Source: an uncultured Bacteroidales bacterium (GTDB lineage: Bacteria > Bacteroidota > Bacteroidia > Bacteroidales > Bacteroidaceae). From it: a stretch of DNA of 64,000 bases. A program made the position numbers and the translations under genes. Location: contig CADAPC010000002.1 in assembly GCA_902789725.1 (NCBI GenBank), forward strand, positions 1 to 64,000. Reading direction: 5' to 3'. Positions 56,736 through 64,000 of the stretch are shown here, piece by piece. Within the stretch, counting starts at the first letter, position 1. Each line of letters opens with the position of its first letter. The notes under the pieces were generated by a model. The model had not been told where the DNA came from. It searched no databases and worked only from the letters and a program-made list of their open reading frames with translations.

Positions 56736-57587
56736 TTACTTTTTCTTGCCTGCTTTCTGAGTGGAGGAATTTGTGCTTTTCTTATCCTGCTTCTGAGCAT
56801 TTCCTTTTTGTTGATTCTTGCCGCCCTTCTGAGCCTTTCCCTTAGAATGGTTCTTACCTGCCCGCAAGGCAGCATCCTTCTTCTGTCCCTTGCCATGCTG
56901 CTTATGTACAAAGGCATTCACTTGCTCAGCAATGGCTTTCATGCCTGCGATGGAGGGGTGACCTGCCTTCTTGTCAATGTCGTGCAACACAATGACGGGC
57001 ACTTCGTAGCGGTCGCAAATGGTGAACACCGAGGCGTTGATGGCGTCGGAGAGTTCGCTGTTCAAGATGAAATACATCTCCACCCCAAGATAACGCTTCT
57101 TCATGAAGTCGAGCAATTTAGCCAATGAAGGACGGAACGACTTCAAGTCTTCAGTGGTCCATCCGCTATATTTGTATTCTCCAATGGGCGATGGAACCCA
57201 CGAGTCGTTGGTAGCACCGAAAATGAAGATGATGTCGGGATTACCCAAATTGTTGGCACGCGTCACAAACGAACGGTCGCTATAATCGGCTTTACCATAA
57301 CCCGAAGACGAAATGGTGGAACCGCTGTAAGAATTGTTCATGCACAGTTTCCAACCGTTCTGCCTCAATAACTGATGCCACCAAGTCTGCTCCACAGCTA
57401 TGACATCATTGTCCTTTTGCGGACGGTCCAAGAAATACCACGACAGATTGTTTTCGGGCATGATGTAACCTTCGAAAGTTGAATAGCTATCGCCAAAGAT
57501 GGTTACAGACTTTCCACGTCCCGGCTGAGCGAAAGACACGCAGAAAGAAATGATAGAGATAAAGAATGCCAAGTATATCCTTTTCAT
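56736..57587 (-). CDS. Secreted SGNH/GDSL hydrolase with basic low-complexity tail
   Basis: A 283-residue exported esterase-like protein with a signal peptide ending SFAQP. The SGNH blocks are visible: block I FGDSYSTF (Ser), Gly in NSYSGST, Asn in FGATNDSW, and a C-terminal Asp/His region (KAGHPSIAGM). From about residue 225 to the end the chain is a Lys/Gln/Gly-rich repeat-like tail (KGKAQKGGKNQQKGNAQKQ and similar), strongly basic, which may bind polyanionic polymers or the envelope. The substrate is unknown. It follows ung by 4 bases. Confidence 0.85.
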   Translation of the reverse strand: MKRIYLAFFISIISFCVSFAQPGRGKSVTIFGDSYSTFEGYIMPENNLSWYFLDRPQKDNDVIAVEQTWWHQLLRQNGWKLCMNNSYSGSTISSSGYGKADYSDRSFVTRANNLGNPDIIFIFGATNDSWVPSPIGEYKYSGWTTEDLKSFRPSLAKLLDFMKKRYLGVEMYFILNSELSDAINASVFTICDRYEVPVIVLHDIDKKAGHPSIAGMKAIAEQVNAFVHKQHGKGQKKDAALRAGKNHSKGKAQKGGKNQQKGNAQKQDKKSTNSSTQKAGKKK

Positions 57588-57591
57588 ACGT

Positions 57592-58257
57592 TTACCAATT
57601 AATAGGTTCTATGTTATATTGTTGTAGATATTGATTGCAAATGCTGAAATGATGGTTGCCGAAAAAGCCACGATAAGCCGACAAGGGCGAAGGATGAGCG
57701 GAACGCAAGATGCAGTGTTTTGTGCCGTCAATCAATGCCGCTTTGCTCTGTGCGTAACTGCCCCAAAGAATAAACACAACATGTTCACGTTCGGCACTGA
57801 CCAGCCGAATCACGGCATCGGTAAATTCCTCCCAACCCCGCTTCTGATGGCTGGCGGCTGCATGGGCGCGCACCGTCAGGGTGGCGTTCAGCAACAGCAC
57901 GCCCTGCTCTGCCCAACGAGTCAGATTGCCAGATGCAGGAATCGGCTTGCCAAGGTCGGTCTGAATTTCCTGAAAGATGTTGCGCAACGAAGGGGGAAAC
58001 GGCACACCGTCATTCACCGAGAAGCACAAGCCGTGTGCCTGACCAGGTTCATGATAAGGGTCCTGCCCAATGAGCACCACCTTCACCTTGGGCAATGGGC
58101 ACAAGTTGAAGGCATTGAATATCAAAGTGCCCGGAGGGTAGCAAGGCCCCTGGGCATACTCAGTCTTAACGAACCGAATCAACTCTTCGAAATAAGGCTT
58201 GTCAAACTCCGCCTGAAGCCGTTCCTGCCACGACTTTTCTATCTGTACTTTTGCCAT
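57592..58257 (-). CDS. ung: Uracil-DNA glycosylase
   Basis: A 221-residue family 1 UDG that removes uracil from DNA. The start [18 protein letters not shown] at 58257 is chosen over an upstream 10-codon extension because it overlaps the PqqD-like stop by one base and fits the family. Motifs are complete: catalytic Asp in [27 protein letters not shown] and the His of the leucine loop [11 protein letters not shown]. Translational coupling with the upstream PqqD-like gene is a matter of layout and no functional link is apparent. Confidence 0.96.
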   Translation of the reverse strand: MAKVQIEKSWQERLQAEFDKPYFEELIRFVKTEYAQGPCYPPGTLIFNAFNLCPLPKVKVVLIGQDPYHEPGQAHGLCFSVNDGVPFPPSLRNIFQEIQTDLGKPIPASGNLTRWAEQGVLLLNATLTVRAHAAASHQKRGWEEFTDAVIRLVSAEREHVVFILWGSYAQSKAALIDGTKHCILRSAHPSPLSAYRGFFGNHHFSICNQYLQQYNIEPINW

Positions 58258-58526
58258 TAGTCCTCTATACATCCAACAGCTTTCCACGATGCCAACAACT
58301 CTTCCACATCTTGTCGAGCCTCTGCTTCTTCCACTTCAAACGCATCGAGCATCACTTTCACCGCATCGTCAACCTTAAATTCTCGTCCTTGCAACTGGTG
58401 CCAAAGATAGGCCGCCGAATCATTCAGCGACAGGGCCTTGGTGAAATCAGCACTTCCACCACAATAGGCTATCAGTATTTTCTCACCTACTACTTCACGC
58501 AGTAAAAAATTATTCTTTACTCTCAT
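58257..58526 (-). CDS. PqqD-family protein (RiPP recognition element-like)
   Basis: An 89-residue stand-alone PqqD-fold protein. Pattern residues are visible: [15 protein letters not shown] (the LNxTAxxLW helix) and a winged-helix part with [28 protein letters not shown]. PqqD proteins bind leader peptides and hand them to modifying enzymes. Here no radical-SAM enzyme, precursor peptide or transporter is seen next to it; instead an S26-like peptidase gene (74 bases upstream) and a C11 protease gene precede it. Its stop overlaps the ung start by one base. Confidence 0.8.
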   Translation of the reverse strand: MRVKNNFLLREVVGEKILIAYCGGSADFTKALSLNDSAAYLWHQLQGREFKVDDAVKVMLDAFEVEEAEARQDVEELLASWKAVGCIED

Positions 58527-58600
58527 ATTTTATATATAATAAATAAAAATATAATCACAACCTCTGCATGGATGCAGAACATTCACCATCCCTGCTTGTT

Positions 58601-59131
58601 TTACACGCTCTTTTTCGTCTGAAAGATAACTGTCAACCGATCCGGAATCTGACGCATCCACAACAGCCGATAGAGGGCCAACAAATAACGCCGCAAAAAC
58701 GACGAACGAGGCCACAGAGCCGAATAGACTTTCCATATTTTGGACGTGGCGAGCGTGTAGGTTTTTCCTTTGCGCACCACCTGCACCACTTTTGCCCTTG
58801 CTTGCTCCAGGGGAAATGTCTCCGTGCCCACCACATTGCCGTCGCCACGCATCGTCACCATTCCGTTCTCTATCCTCACCACCCGATGACAGATAAAGAT
58901 GCTGGGCACCACTTCGGCCAAGATTACGTCACCCACAGCAATGCTATTGACTTTGCCAAGCACCAGTTTGTCGCGACCATCCTCAATGAAGGGACGCATG
59001 CTCACTCCACGAGCAATAATGATGGATGTCTCACTTCTTCCTTCTTCTATTTCTTTCAGCACCAACGGGATGAACACACTGTTGTCGAACATCAACATAG
59101 GGGTCTGGCCATCTCTCTCAATCTTTTTCAT
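58601..59131 (-). CDS. S24/S26-family peptidase-like protein (Ser-His type)
   Basis: A 176-residue protein with the signal-peptidase-like fold. The catalytic-region Ser is in IIARGVSMRPFIEDG, then VGDVILAEV, CHRVVRI (His) and MRGDGN. A Ser/His pair with a late Asp resembles the SipW/Sec11 (S26B) type rather than the Ser-Lys dyad of LepB. No N-terminal membrane anchor is evident, so it may act in the cytoplasm or at the membrane through its hydrophobic C-terminal part (about 140-160). Its start overlaps the C11 protease stop by four bases. It may process a peptide together with the neighbouring PqqD-like protein. Confidence 0.75.
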   Translation of the reverse strand: MKKIERDGQTPMLMFDNSVFIPLVLKEIEEGRSETSIIIARGVSMRPFIEDGRDKLVLGKVNSIAVGDVILAEVVPSIFICHRVVRIENGMVTMRGDGNVVGTETFPLEQARAKVVQVVRKGKTYTLATSKIWKVYSALWPRSSFLRRYLLALYRLLWMRQIPDRLTVIFQTKKSV

Positions 59132-60450
59132 CCGCCTACTCCTTCATCTGTTTCCAGCCCTGTCCGGCCTTCCCACACCTTCTGTGCCCAAGCTGTCTGG
59201 AGGAACTTGGCATTGAAGTTACTGCTATATCCATTATAGGCCGTCCTGGGAACAAACATCGTCAGTCCTGAGCACTCACCTTCGGGGATTGCAATCTTTC
59301 TGTTCGGCAAGGCCGAATACCACGCATTCGTGTGCAGACACTTCACCACCTTCCCCACCTCTATCTGCCATTCGGCAAACTCAGCCGATGTCAGCACTTG
59401 CTTCATGAGCGATTGCATATCTACAAAATCGGGATAGCTGGTGGTCCAATACATAAAACGGCTGTAATTCAACAAAGCGGCAACATTCACGTCCAGCAAT
59501 TCTTGCCGATGAGCAGACACCAACCCGCTCATGTAGGCAGCAAAATTGTCCATAGCCGCTGTCTCCACCGCCGAAATTACAATGCCGTAGGTGGAAGTGT
59601 CGGGGTAGGTAGCATAATACGATTGCAACATCTGCTCCACGTAATCATCCTTACGGAACATGGCTTTTGTCATCGTCGCATAGTCAGCACCCGGCCCGGG
59701 AATCTCTGCAGGAGAGGCAACCACATGCTTTGTGGCACCGCGCAAGGCATACGCCACCTCTGCCGTTTGCATGAAACAGGCATCGAAGAAGATGAAATCC
59801 ACACCTCCGCAAGCTTCCAAAGCTGCAGCCATGTCGGGAATTTCCATCTGATGCCCATTCAAGGACGAAGAAGACAGATTTGCACTGTTGTCCAAGCCAA
59901 AACTCCTTCGTGGTGCAGAGGCCCCCGTGTGCCCGCCAATGTAGTTTGATGGCTGCCAGCCCGAAGCGTGCGACCACAACACCAGTCCGTAACTTTCGGC
60001 CGGATACTCCTGTTTCACACGCATCACAAACTTCTTCAGTTCGTCGGCTGATGAAGAGTTTACGTCTTCGGCGTAGGTCTCCACCAGTTGAGTGGCCATC
60101 GTGTCCTTGGTAAGCACATAAATGCGTGGCAGCTGCACATCATCCACATACACCACCATGCGGTCACCATCCTGTAAGGTCTGGTCCTTCATGGCCCGTT
60201 GCATTTCCATAAAATCGGCATCCACTTTGTTGCTCAAATTGTTCTCTGCCACCATATACACCATCAACGTACGGCTCACCGCATAGTTCGCATCAGGCTC
60301 CACAGGGGGAAGAGAATCTTCACCATCGCTCTGGCAGGCAGAAAACAAACAAGTTGCAGCAACGAACAATAACATTGCTGCAACTGTACCATACAAGTTC
60401 AACATACCCGCATGGGAGAGGATTGTCTTATCGTATTTCACACTGACCAT
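59128..60450 (-). CDS. Clostripain-family (C11) cysteine protease lipoprotein
   Basis: A 440-residue C11 peptidase. The signal peptide ends FSAC with Cys39, followed by QSDGED, an acidic stretch resembling the lipoprotein export signal for surface display in Bacteroidetes. The catalytic His161 is in VLWSHASGW and Cys225 in FFDACFMQTAEVAYAL; LMVYMVAENNLS is the family's first strand. C11 enzymes cleave after Arg/Lys and usually self-activate. A second ATG at 60405 gives a shorter signal peptide and may be the true start. It is the first gene of the cluster with the S26-like and PqqD-like genes. Confidence 0.87.
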   Translation of the reverse strand: MVSVKYDKTILSHAGMLNLYGTVAAMLLFVAATCLFSACQSDGEDSLPPVEPDANYAVSRTLMVYMVAENNLSNKVDADFMEMQRAMKDQTLQDGDRMVVYVDDVQLPRIYVLTKDTMATQLVETYAEDVNSSSADELKKFVMRVKQEYPAESYGLVLWSHASGWQPSNYIGGHTGASAPRRSFGLDNSANLSSSSLNGHQMEIPDMAAALEACGGVDFIFFDACFMQTAEVAYALRGATKHVVASPAEIPGPGADYATMTKAMFRKDDYVEQMLQSYYATYPDTSTYGIVISAVETAAMDNFAAYMSGLVSAHRQELLDVNVAALLNYSRFMYWTTSYPDFVDMQSLMKQVLTSAEFAEWQIEVGKVVKCLHTNAWYSALPNRKIAIPEGECSGLTMFVPRTAYNGYSSNFNAKFLQTAWAQKVWEGRTGLETDEGVGG

Positions 60451-60485
60451 TTCACTTTTGACTCCATCGTGCTAAAAGTTCGCTC

Positions 60486-60920
60486 TTATTCCTCCACCGC
60501 AAACGAGTCCAAGGGATGCCTGAATCGGAAAAGCGATTCGTCTATCACCTTGATTTTCGTATAAGTGTTGTCCAAAAAGCGTTTCTTTATCTTGTAGAAC
60601 TTCTTCGAAATCTTTTTGCGACTGGAGGAGTAGTACACGCACGACGTCTGCTTATGCAATTTTTGCTTTCCTTCCAAATACTCTTTCAGCTGCATACTGA
60701 ACTCCGAACGGAAAGGCAGGAATTTCGTTTTGCTATCCAGGTCAATGCTGTCCACCTCCTGTATGTTCGTGATGTAAATCACCGAATCCGTCAATTGCTG
60801 ACTCACACCGAAGACATAGACCTTGCCCCTACCCTTACCATAGTAGTCGGTCGGCTTTTTCTTCGCCCACATTCCGGCAGCCATAGCCAGCATCAACGTC
60901 ATCAATACCAGTTTTCTCAT
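60486..60920 (-). CDS. Hypothetical exported protein
   Basis: A 144-residue protein with a signal peptide (MRKLVLMTLMLAMAAGMWAK). The start at 60920 is chosen for this; the longer frame from 60983 has no such signal. The mature part is rich in Lys and Ser/Tyr, with DSVIYITNIQEVDSIDLDSK and a basic KKISKKFYKIKKRF stretch. It resembles conserved Bacteroidales exported proteins of unknown function. It lies 35 bases upstream of the C11 gene on the same strand and may be its operon partner. Confidence 0.75.
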   Translation of the reverse strand: MRKLVLMTLMLAMAAGMWAKKKPTDYYGKGRGKVYVFGVSQQLTDSVIYITNIQEVDSIDLDSKTKFLPFRSEFSMQLKEYLEGKQKLHKQTSCVYYSSSRKKISKKFYKIKKRFLDNTYTKIKVIDESLFRFRHPLDSFAVEE

Positions 60921-61042
60921 AATCCCAACACGGTAGTAATTTGTCAACTCTTTACTGATGAATTTTGAATGATGAATAATCACTCTTCACTTTTAGAAAC
61001 TTAGATTTTTCACCTTTCACTATTCACTTTTCACTCATCCCC

Positions 61043-61912
61043 CTATCCCAAATATGTCTTCAAAAGCCGGCTCTTCGATTGCGAGCGAAGTCGGCGGATG
61101 GCCTTTTCCTTAATTTGGCGCACACGCTCACGAGTCAGATTGAAACGGTCACCAATCTCCTCCAGCGTCTTCTCGGGTTCGCCCAAACCAAAGAACATCT
61201 TGATGATTTCTTTCTCACGAAGGGTCAGTGTGTCCAAGGCGCGCTCAATCTCCTTCTGCAACGACTCCGTCACCAAAGTACGGTCGGCCGATGGAGAGTC
61301 AGGATTGCTCAGAATGTCGAGCAGACTGTTGTCCTCACCCTCCACAAAGGGAGCATCCACGCTGATGTGGCGTCCGCTCACCTTCATCGTGTCGGCCACC
61401 TTATCTACAGGCAAATCTAACTGGGCTGCCAACTCCTCGGGCGAGGGGCGACGCTCGTTCTCTTGTTCAAACTTAGAGAAAGCTTTTCCAATCTTGTTGA
61501 GCGAGCCTACCTGATTGAGCGGCAAGCGCACAATACGGCTCTGCTCGGCCAAAGCCTGAAGAATGGACTGGCGAATCCACCACACGGCATAGCTGATGAA
61601 CTTGAAGCCACGGGTCTCGTCAAATTTCTCAGCAGCCTTGATCAAACCCAGATTGCCCTCGTTGATGAGGTCGGGCAAACTCAAGCCTTGATTCTGGTAC
61701 TGCTTGGCCACCGACACCACGAAACGAAGATTGGCACGGGTCAGTTTCTCCAAGGCTCTCCTGCCTTCGGGGCCTCCCTTGCGTATCTTTGCAGCCAGCT
61801 CAACTTCTTCTTCAACGGTGATTAACTCCTCACGACCAATTTCCTGCAAGTACTTATCCAACGAAGCACTTTCACGGTTCGTGATTGACTTGGTAATTTT
61901 TAATTGTCTCAT
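61043..61912 (-). CDS. rpoD: Primary sigma factor RpoD (Bacteroidetes short form)
   Basis: A 289-residue sigma-70 protein. It lacks region 1.1 and the non-conserved insert of E. coli RpoD, as normal for Bacteroidetes. Region 1.2 is [23 protein letters not shown]; region 2 has [31 protein letters not shown]; region 3 is about 130-205; region 4 holds RDKE-type [13 protein letters not shown] and [23 protein letters not shown]. It is the factor expected to read the TTTG-N19-TAnnTTTG promoters listed in this window. It is a single-gene unit. Confidence 0.96.
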   Translation of the reverse strand: MRQLKITKSITNRESASLDKYLQEIGREELITVEEEVELAAKIRKGGPEGRRALEKLTRANLRFVVSVAKQYQNQGLSLPDLINEGNLGLIKAAEKFDETRGFKFISYAVWWIRQSILQALAEQSRIVRLPLNQVGSLNKIGKAFSKFEQENERRPSPEELAAQLDLPVDKVADTMKVSGRHISVDAPFVEGEDNSLLDILSNPDSPSADRTLVTESLQKEIERALDTLTLREKEIIKMFFGLGEPEKTLEEIGDRFNLTRERVRQIKEKAIRRLRSQSKSRLLKTYLG

Positions 61913-61934
61913 ACTTTACGCGTAAAAAAGCGTG

Positions 61935-61966
61935 CAAATATAGACTTTTTTTTCGAGAAATCCAAA
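61935..61966 (-). promoter_or_regulatory. Promoter of rpoD
   Basis: On the minus strand TTTGG (61962-61966), about 20 bases, then TATATTTG (61935-61942), 23 bases before the start codon. It matches the consensus well. Confidence 0.65.
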
Positions 61967-62157
61967 TCTTTCACATATTTTATACAAAACCAACCCTCAT
62001 TTTCGCCTTTTCCAACACAAAACGAGGATGCCACTTTGCAACAACAAATGCCCCGCTCTATCTTGACAACAATGAATGATGCACTAAATTCCTTTCCCCT
62101 TTTTCCCATAATGCACCCCTACCTTGCCCCCACCTTACCTCGCATTCTCATTGGGTA
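61967..62157. other. Intergenic region upstream of rpoD
   Basis: No gene is seen. Open frames here are short and show no family similarity. Confidence 0.45.
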
Positions 62158-62230
62158 GTTGTTCGATAGTTGTTCGATACTTGTTCGATAGTTGTTCGAT
62201 ACTTGTTCGATTAATCGAACAAGTATCGAA
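62158..62230. repeat. Five 11-bp direct repeats ending in a 36-bp perfect palindrome
   Basis: Units of (G/C)TTGTTCGATA begin at 62158, 62169, 62180, 62191 and 62202, the fifth ending in T. The fifth unit (62202-62212) is immediately mirrored by AATCGAACAAG (62213-62223), and the symmetry extends outwards, so that 62195-62230 is a perfect 36-bp palindrome. The period is close to one helical turn. It lies about 245 bases upstream of rpoD and 390 bases before the next gene. Confidence 0.9.
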
Positions 62231-62438
62231 TAAAAATGCAAGGTACTTCCTTGCTAACCTATAGGAAAATAAAAGGAGTGTGAGGAGGACATGAATGCAG
62301 CCCGTTGCCTTCCGTGAAAATACCTGATTGCAAAGTTTACTTAGCAAACGACGCATCATTACGTAAATTTTCCCTATTTTTTAAACAATAAATCCCGATA
62401 TGACAACTATTATTAACGAATTTTTAATAAAGTTCACT
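62231..62438. other. Intergenic region, no gene seen
   Basis: It is AT-rich between the palindrome and the probable -7 box of the following gene. No RNA gene is recognised. Confidence 0.45.
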
Positions 62439-62446
62439 TATCTTTG
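62439..62446 (+). promoter_or_regulatory. Probable -7 box of the large secreted protein gene
   Basis: TATCTTTG, 175 bases before the start codon, which would leave a long leader. The -33 element is weak. Confidence 0.45.
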
Positions 62447-62621
62447 CCAAAAATGATAGAAAAAACGAAACCACACACGAAATGTAAGAATTGAAGAAGA
62501 AGAAAAGAGAGAATATTTTGTGAAACAGCTGAACATGAAGCGTAGAATGAGAGCGATACATCGGCTACTAACCATCAATTAACAATCAACATATTTTACT
62601 AATTCTAAAAACTTAAAACCT

Positions 62622-64000
62622 ATGAAACAACATCTACGATTTCTCATTTCCGTGATGGCACTCATGTGCTTCACCTTGGGTGTGAATGCGCAGCTTGAAG
62701 GCAAGTACTACTTCAGGAATGTAGGCGCGGGTCTCTATTTAGGTGCCAGCAACAACTGGGGGACACAAGCCTCCCTGGTCAGCGAGCAGCAATATGGTAT
62801 ATTGGCTTGCCTGGAGGATGGCATTTACACATTGGAGACAATGGTTTCTAATGGTGGTAACAATTACTACTTCAGTGGCAGCTATATGGACGGAGCTCCT
62901 ATCAATCTGACCATTAAACAGTTGAGGAATGGCTATTACACCATGGCCAATCCAGACGGAGCATTTTACGGCTATGACGGCAATTCCACCGTTCTGGCCA
63001 CATCCAATTCGGCTGAAAGCGAAAACTTCCAGTGGCAACTCCTTACGGAGGACGAGATGGCAACAGAGCGTGCAGAAGCCATCAGTGCTGCATCAGCAGA
63101 CAATCCAGTCGATGTTACGTGGCTCATCGCCGATGCTTTCTTCGGCCGTAACCGTCGCGATGTCAGCGCATGGACGATGGAAGCAAATAACAAAAACCTG
63201 AATGGTGGCGGCTCGAACGGCGGATGCGCAGAGTCTTATCATTCCACATTCTCGCTGAGTCAGGTAATTGCCAACGCTCCTAAGGGTGTGTACAAGCTCA
63301 GCGCAAGTGCATTCTATCGTCAGGATGGTGCTGACGAGGAGCACCTCCCCTACATCTATCTGTCTGACGGAACCAACACAGAGACTTCTCCATTTGGTCT
63401 TCGCACAGGTTCGGAGAACAACATGAATGATGCTGCAGGTGCTTTCAACAATGGCCTGTACAAATTGGAGCCTGTGGTATTCCAACTGGCAGAAGAAGGT
63501 GACATGACTGTAGGTGCCAAGCTGGAGGAAAACGCAAGCCTCTGGTGCATCTGGGGACGTTTCACATTGACTTACTTAGGCCCTGATGCGGACATAACAG
63601 AGAGTCTGTTGAAGGAACTTATTGCAAAGGTAGAGGAACTCCGTGCCAAGGCAAAAGAACTGAAAGCTGCTGTAGGCGTTCCTTCAGAAGTTGTAGCCGC
63701 TATTGAAGAGGCCTTAAATGGTTCAGCCGACATCGAAGCCAATGAGGATGCATACAATGCTGCTATAGAAGCCCTTCAGATTGCTGTTGGCAAGGCTCAG
63801 ATTTACGTGAATGCCAAGGCTTATTTCGACAAGATGGCTTCTGTGCTCAACAACACTAACGTTTACACGCAGGAAGCTTATGATGCTGTTTATGGCACAT
63901 GGCTCGCTGAGTACAATGCCGGCACACTCTCGCAGGAGACTGCTGCCATGCTCAATGCTGCCAAGGCATTTAGCGATGGTTGGCATGCGGCCAACAACAT
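62622..64000 (+). CDS. Large secreted protein, 5' part (runs off the window)
   Basis: An open frame from an ATG at 62622 to the window end, with at least 459 residues visible. The signal peptide is MKQHLRFLISVMALMCFTLG ending VNAQ. An N-terminal beta-rich region (about 25-150: GKYYFRNVGAGLYLGASNNWG) resembles carbohydrate-recognition openings of Bacteroidales surface proteins. A second beta-sandwich-like part (about 170-315) follows, then a helical stretch with Ala/Glu/Leu repeats (about 325-440; LLKELIAKVEELRAKAKELK and AYNAAIEALQIAVGKAQ), similar in style to FIVAR modules. Family and function are not recognised, and the length is unknown. Confidence 0.8.
   Translation, partial: MKQHLRFLISVMALMCFTLGVNAQLEGKYYFRNVGAGLYLGASNNWGTQASLVSEQQYGILACLEDGIYTLETMVSNGGNNYYFSGSYMDGAPINLTIKQLRNGYYTMANPDGAFYGYDGNSTVLATSNSAESENFQWQLLTEDEMATERAEAISAASADNPVDVTWLIADAFFGRNRRDVSAWTMEANNKNLNGGGSNGGCAESYHSTFSLSQVIANAPKGVYKLSASAFYRQDGADEEHLPYIYLSDGTNTETSPFGLRTGSENNMNDAAGAFNNGLYKLEPVVFQLAEEGDMTVGAKLEENASLWCIWGRFTLTYLGPDADITESLLKELIAKVEELRAKAKELKAAVGVPSEVVAAIEEALNGSADIEANEDAYNAAIEALQIAVGKAQIYVNAKAYFDKMASVLNNTNVYTQEAYDAVYGTWLAEYNAGTLSQETAAMLNAAKAFSDGWHAANN

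Noticed and set aside
62158..62230. CRISPR-like array
   Set aside because: The units are contiguous 11-mers without spacers and end in a palindrome; no cas genes are nearby.

Overview
The window is chromosomal DNA of a Bacteroidales bacterium, most likely a Prevotellaceae member (Prevotella or a close relative). The evidence is the repeated Bacteroidetes promoter pattern (TTTG, about 19 bases, TAnnTTTG), the lack of Shine-Dalgarno sites, the short primary sigma factor, the Bacteroidetes-type omega subunit, the DUF4293 protein, the bifunctional HisB and the many secreted glycoside hydrolases. This assignment is inference from gene content; no database search was possible.

Layout. 1-500: a truncated HU-like fragment and a minus-strand tRNA operon (Ser-GCU, Glu-CUC, Glu-CUC). 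1000-12509: mltG, a GH43/GH2 exo-glycosidase pair, nadE, ettA, tcdA and cdd on the plus strand. 12596-20541: an ABC-F gene, gapA, mscL and uvrB, then the bamD-rpoZ-DUF4293 operon. 20740-21293: five plus-strand tRNAs (Gly, Leu, Leu, Gly, Gly). 21429-28022: a minus-strand block running recR, a membrane protein, a GT2 glycosyltransferase, then hisG-hisD-hisC-hisB. 28180-33325: a small YtxH/holin-like envelope operon, a SPOR lipoprotein, an AGCS symporter and a CPA2 antiporter. 33482-40449: glmS, carA, carB and trmD. 40457-44752: a Na/Pi-type transporter with a PhoU-like tail and a GH35 beta-galactosidase.

Accessory islands. 44753-45511 is a scar: the 3' end of a group II intron, a truncated DUF3987-type gene and two GAAAC-rich repeat arms in inverted orientation. 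48155-52645 is a tightly packed three-gene operon: an NMT1/THI5-like periplasmic binding protein, a dCache-HAMP protein whose histidine-kinase core is degenerate (Asp in place of the phospho-accepting His, no ATPase domain), and an intact paralogous dCache-HAMP histidine kinase. No ABC permease or ATPase accompanies it, so it reads as a sensory module rather than a transporter. 58257-60450 holds a PqqD-like peptide-recognition protein, a Ser-His type S26 peptidase-like protein and a clostripain-family (C11) lipoprotein, a compact candidate peptide-processing system next to ung.

The right end has rpoD, a 700-base non-coding stretch with five phased 11-bp repeats running into a 36-bp perfect palindrome, and the 5' part of a large secreted protein that runs off the window.
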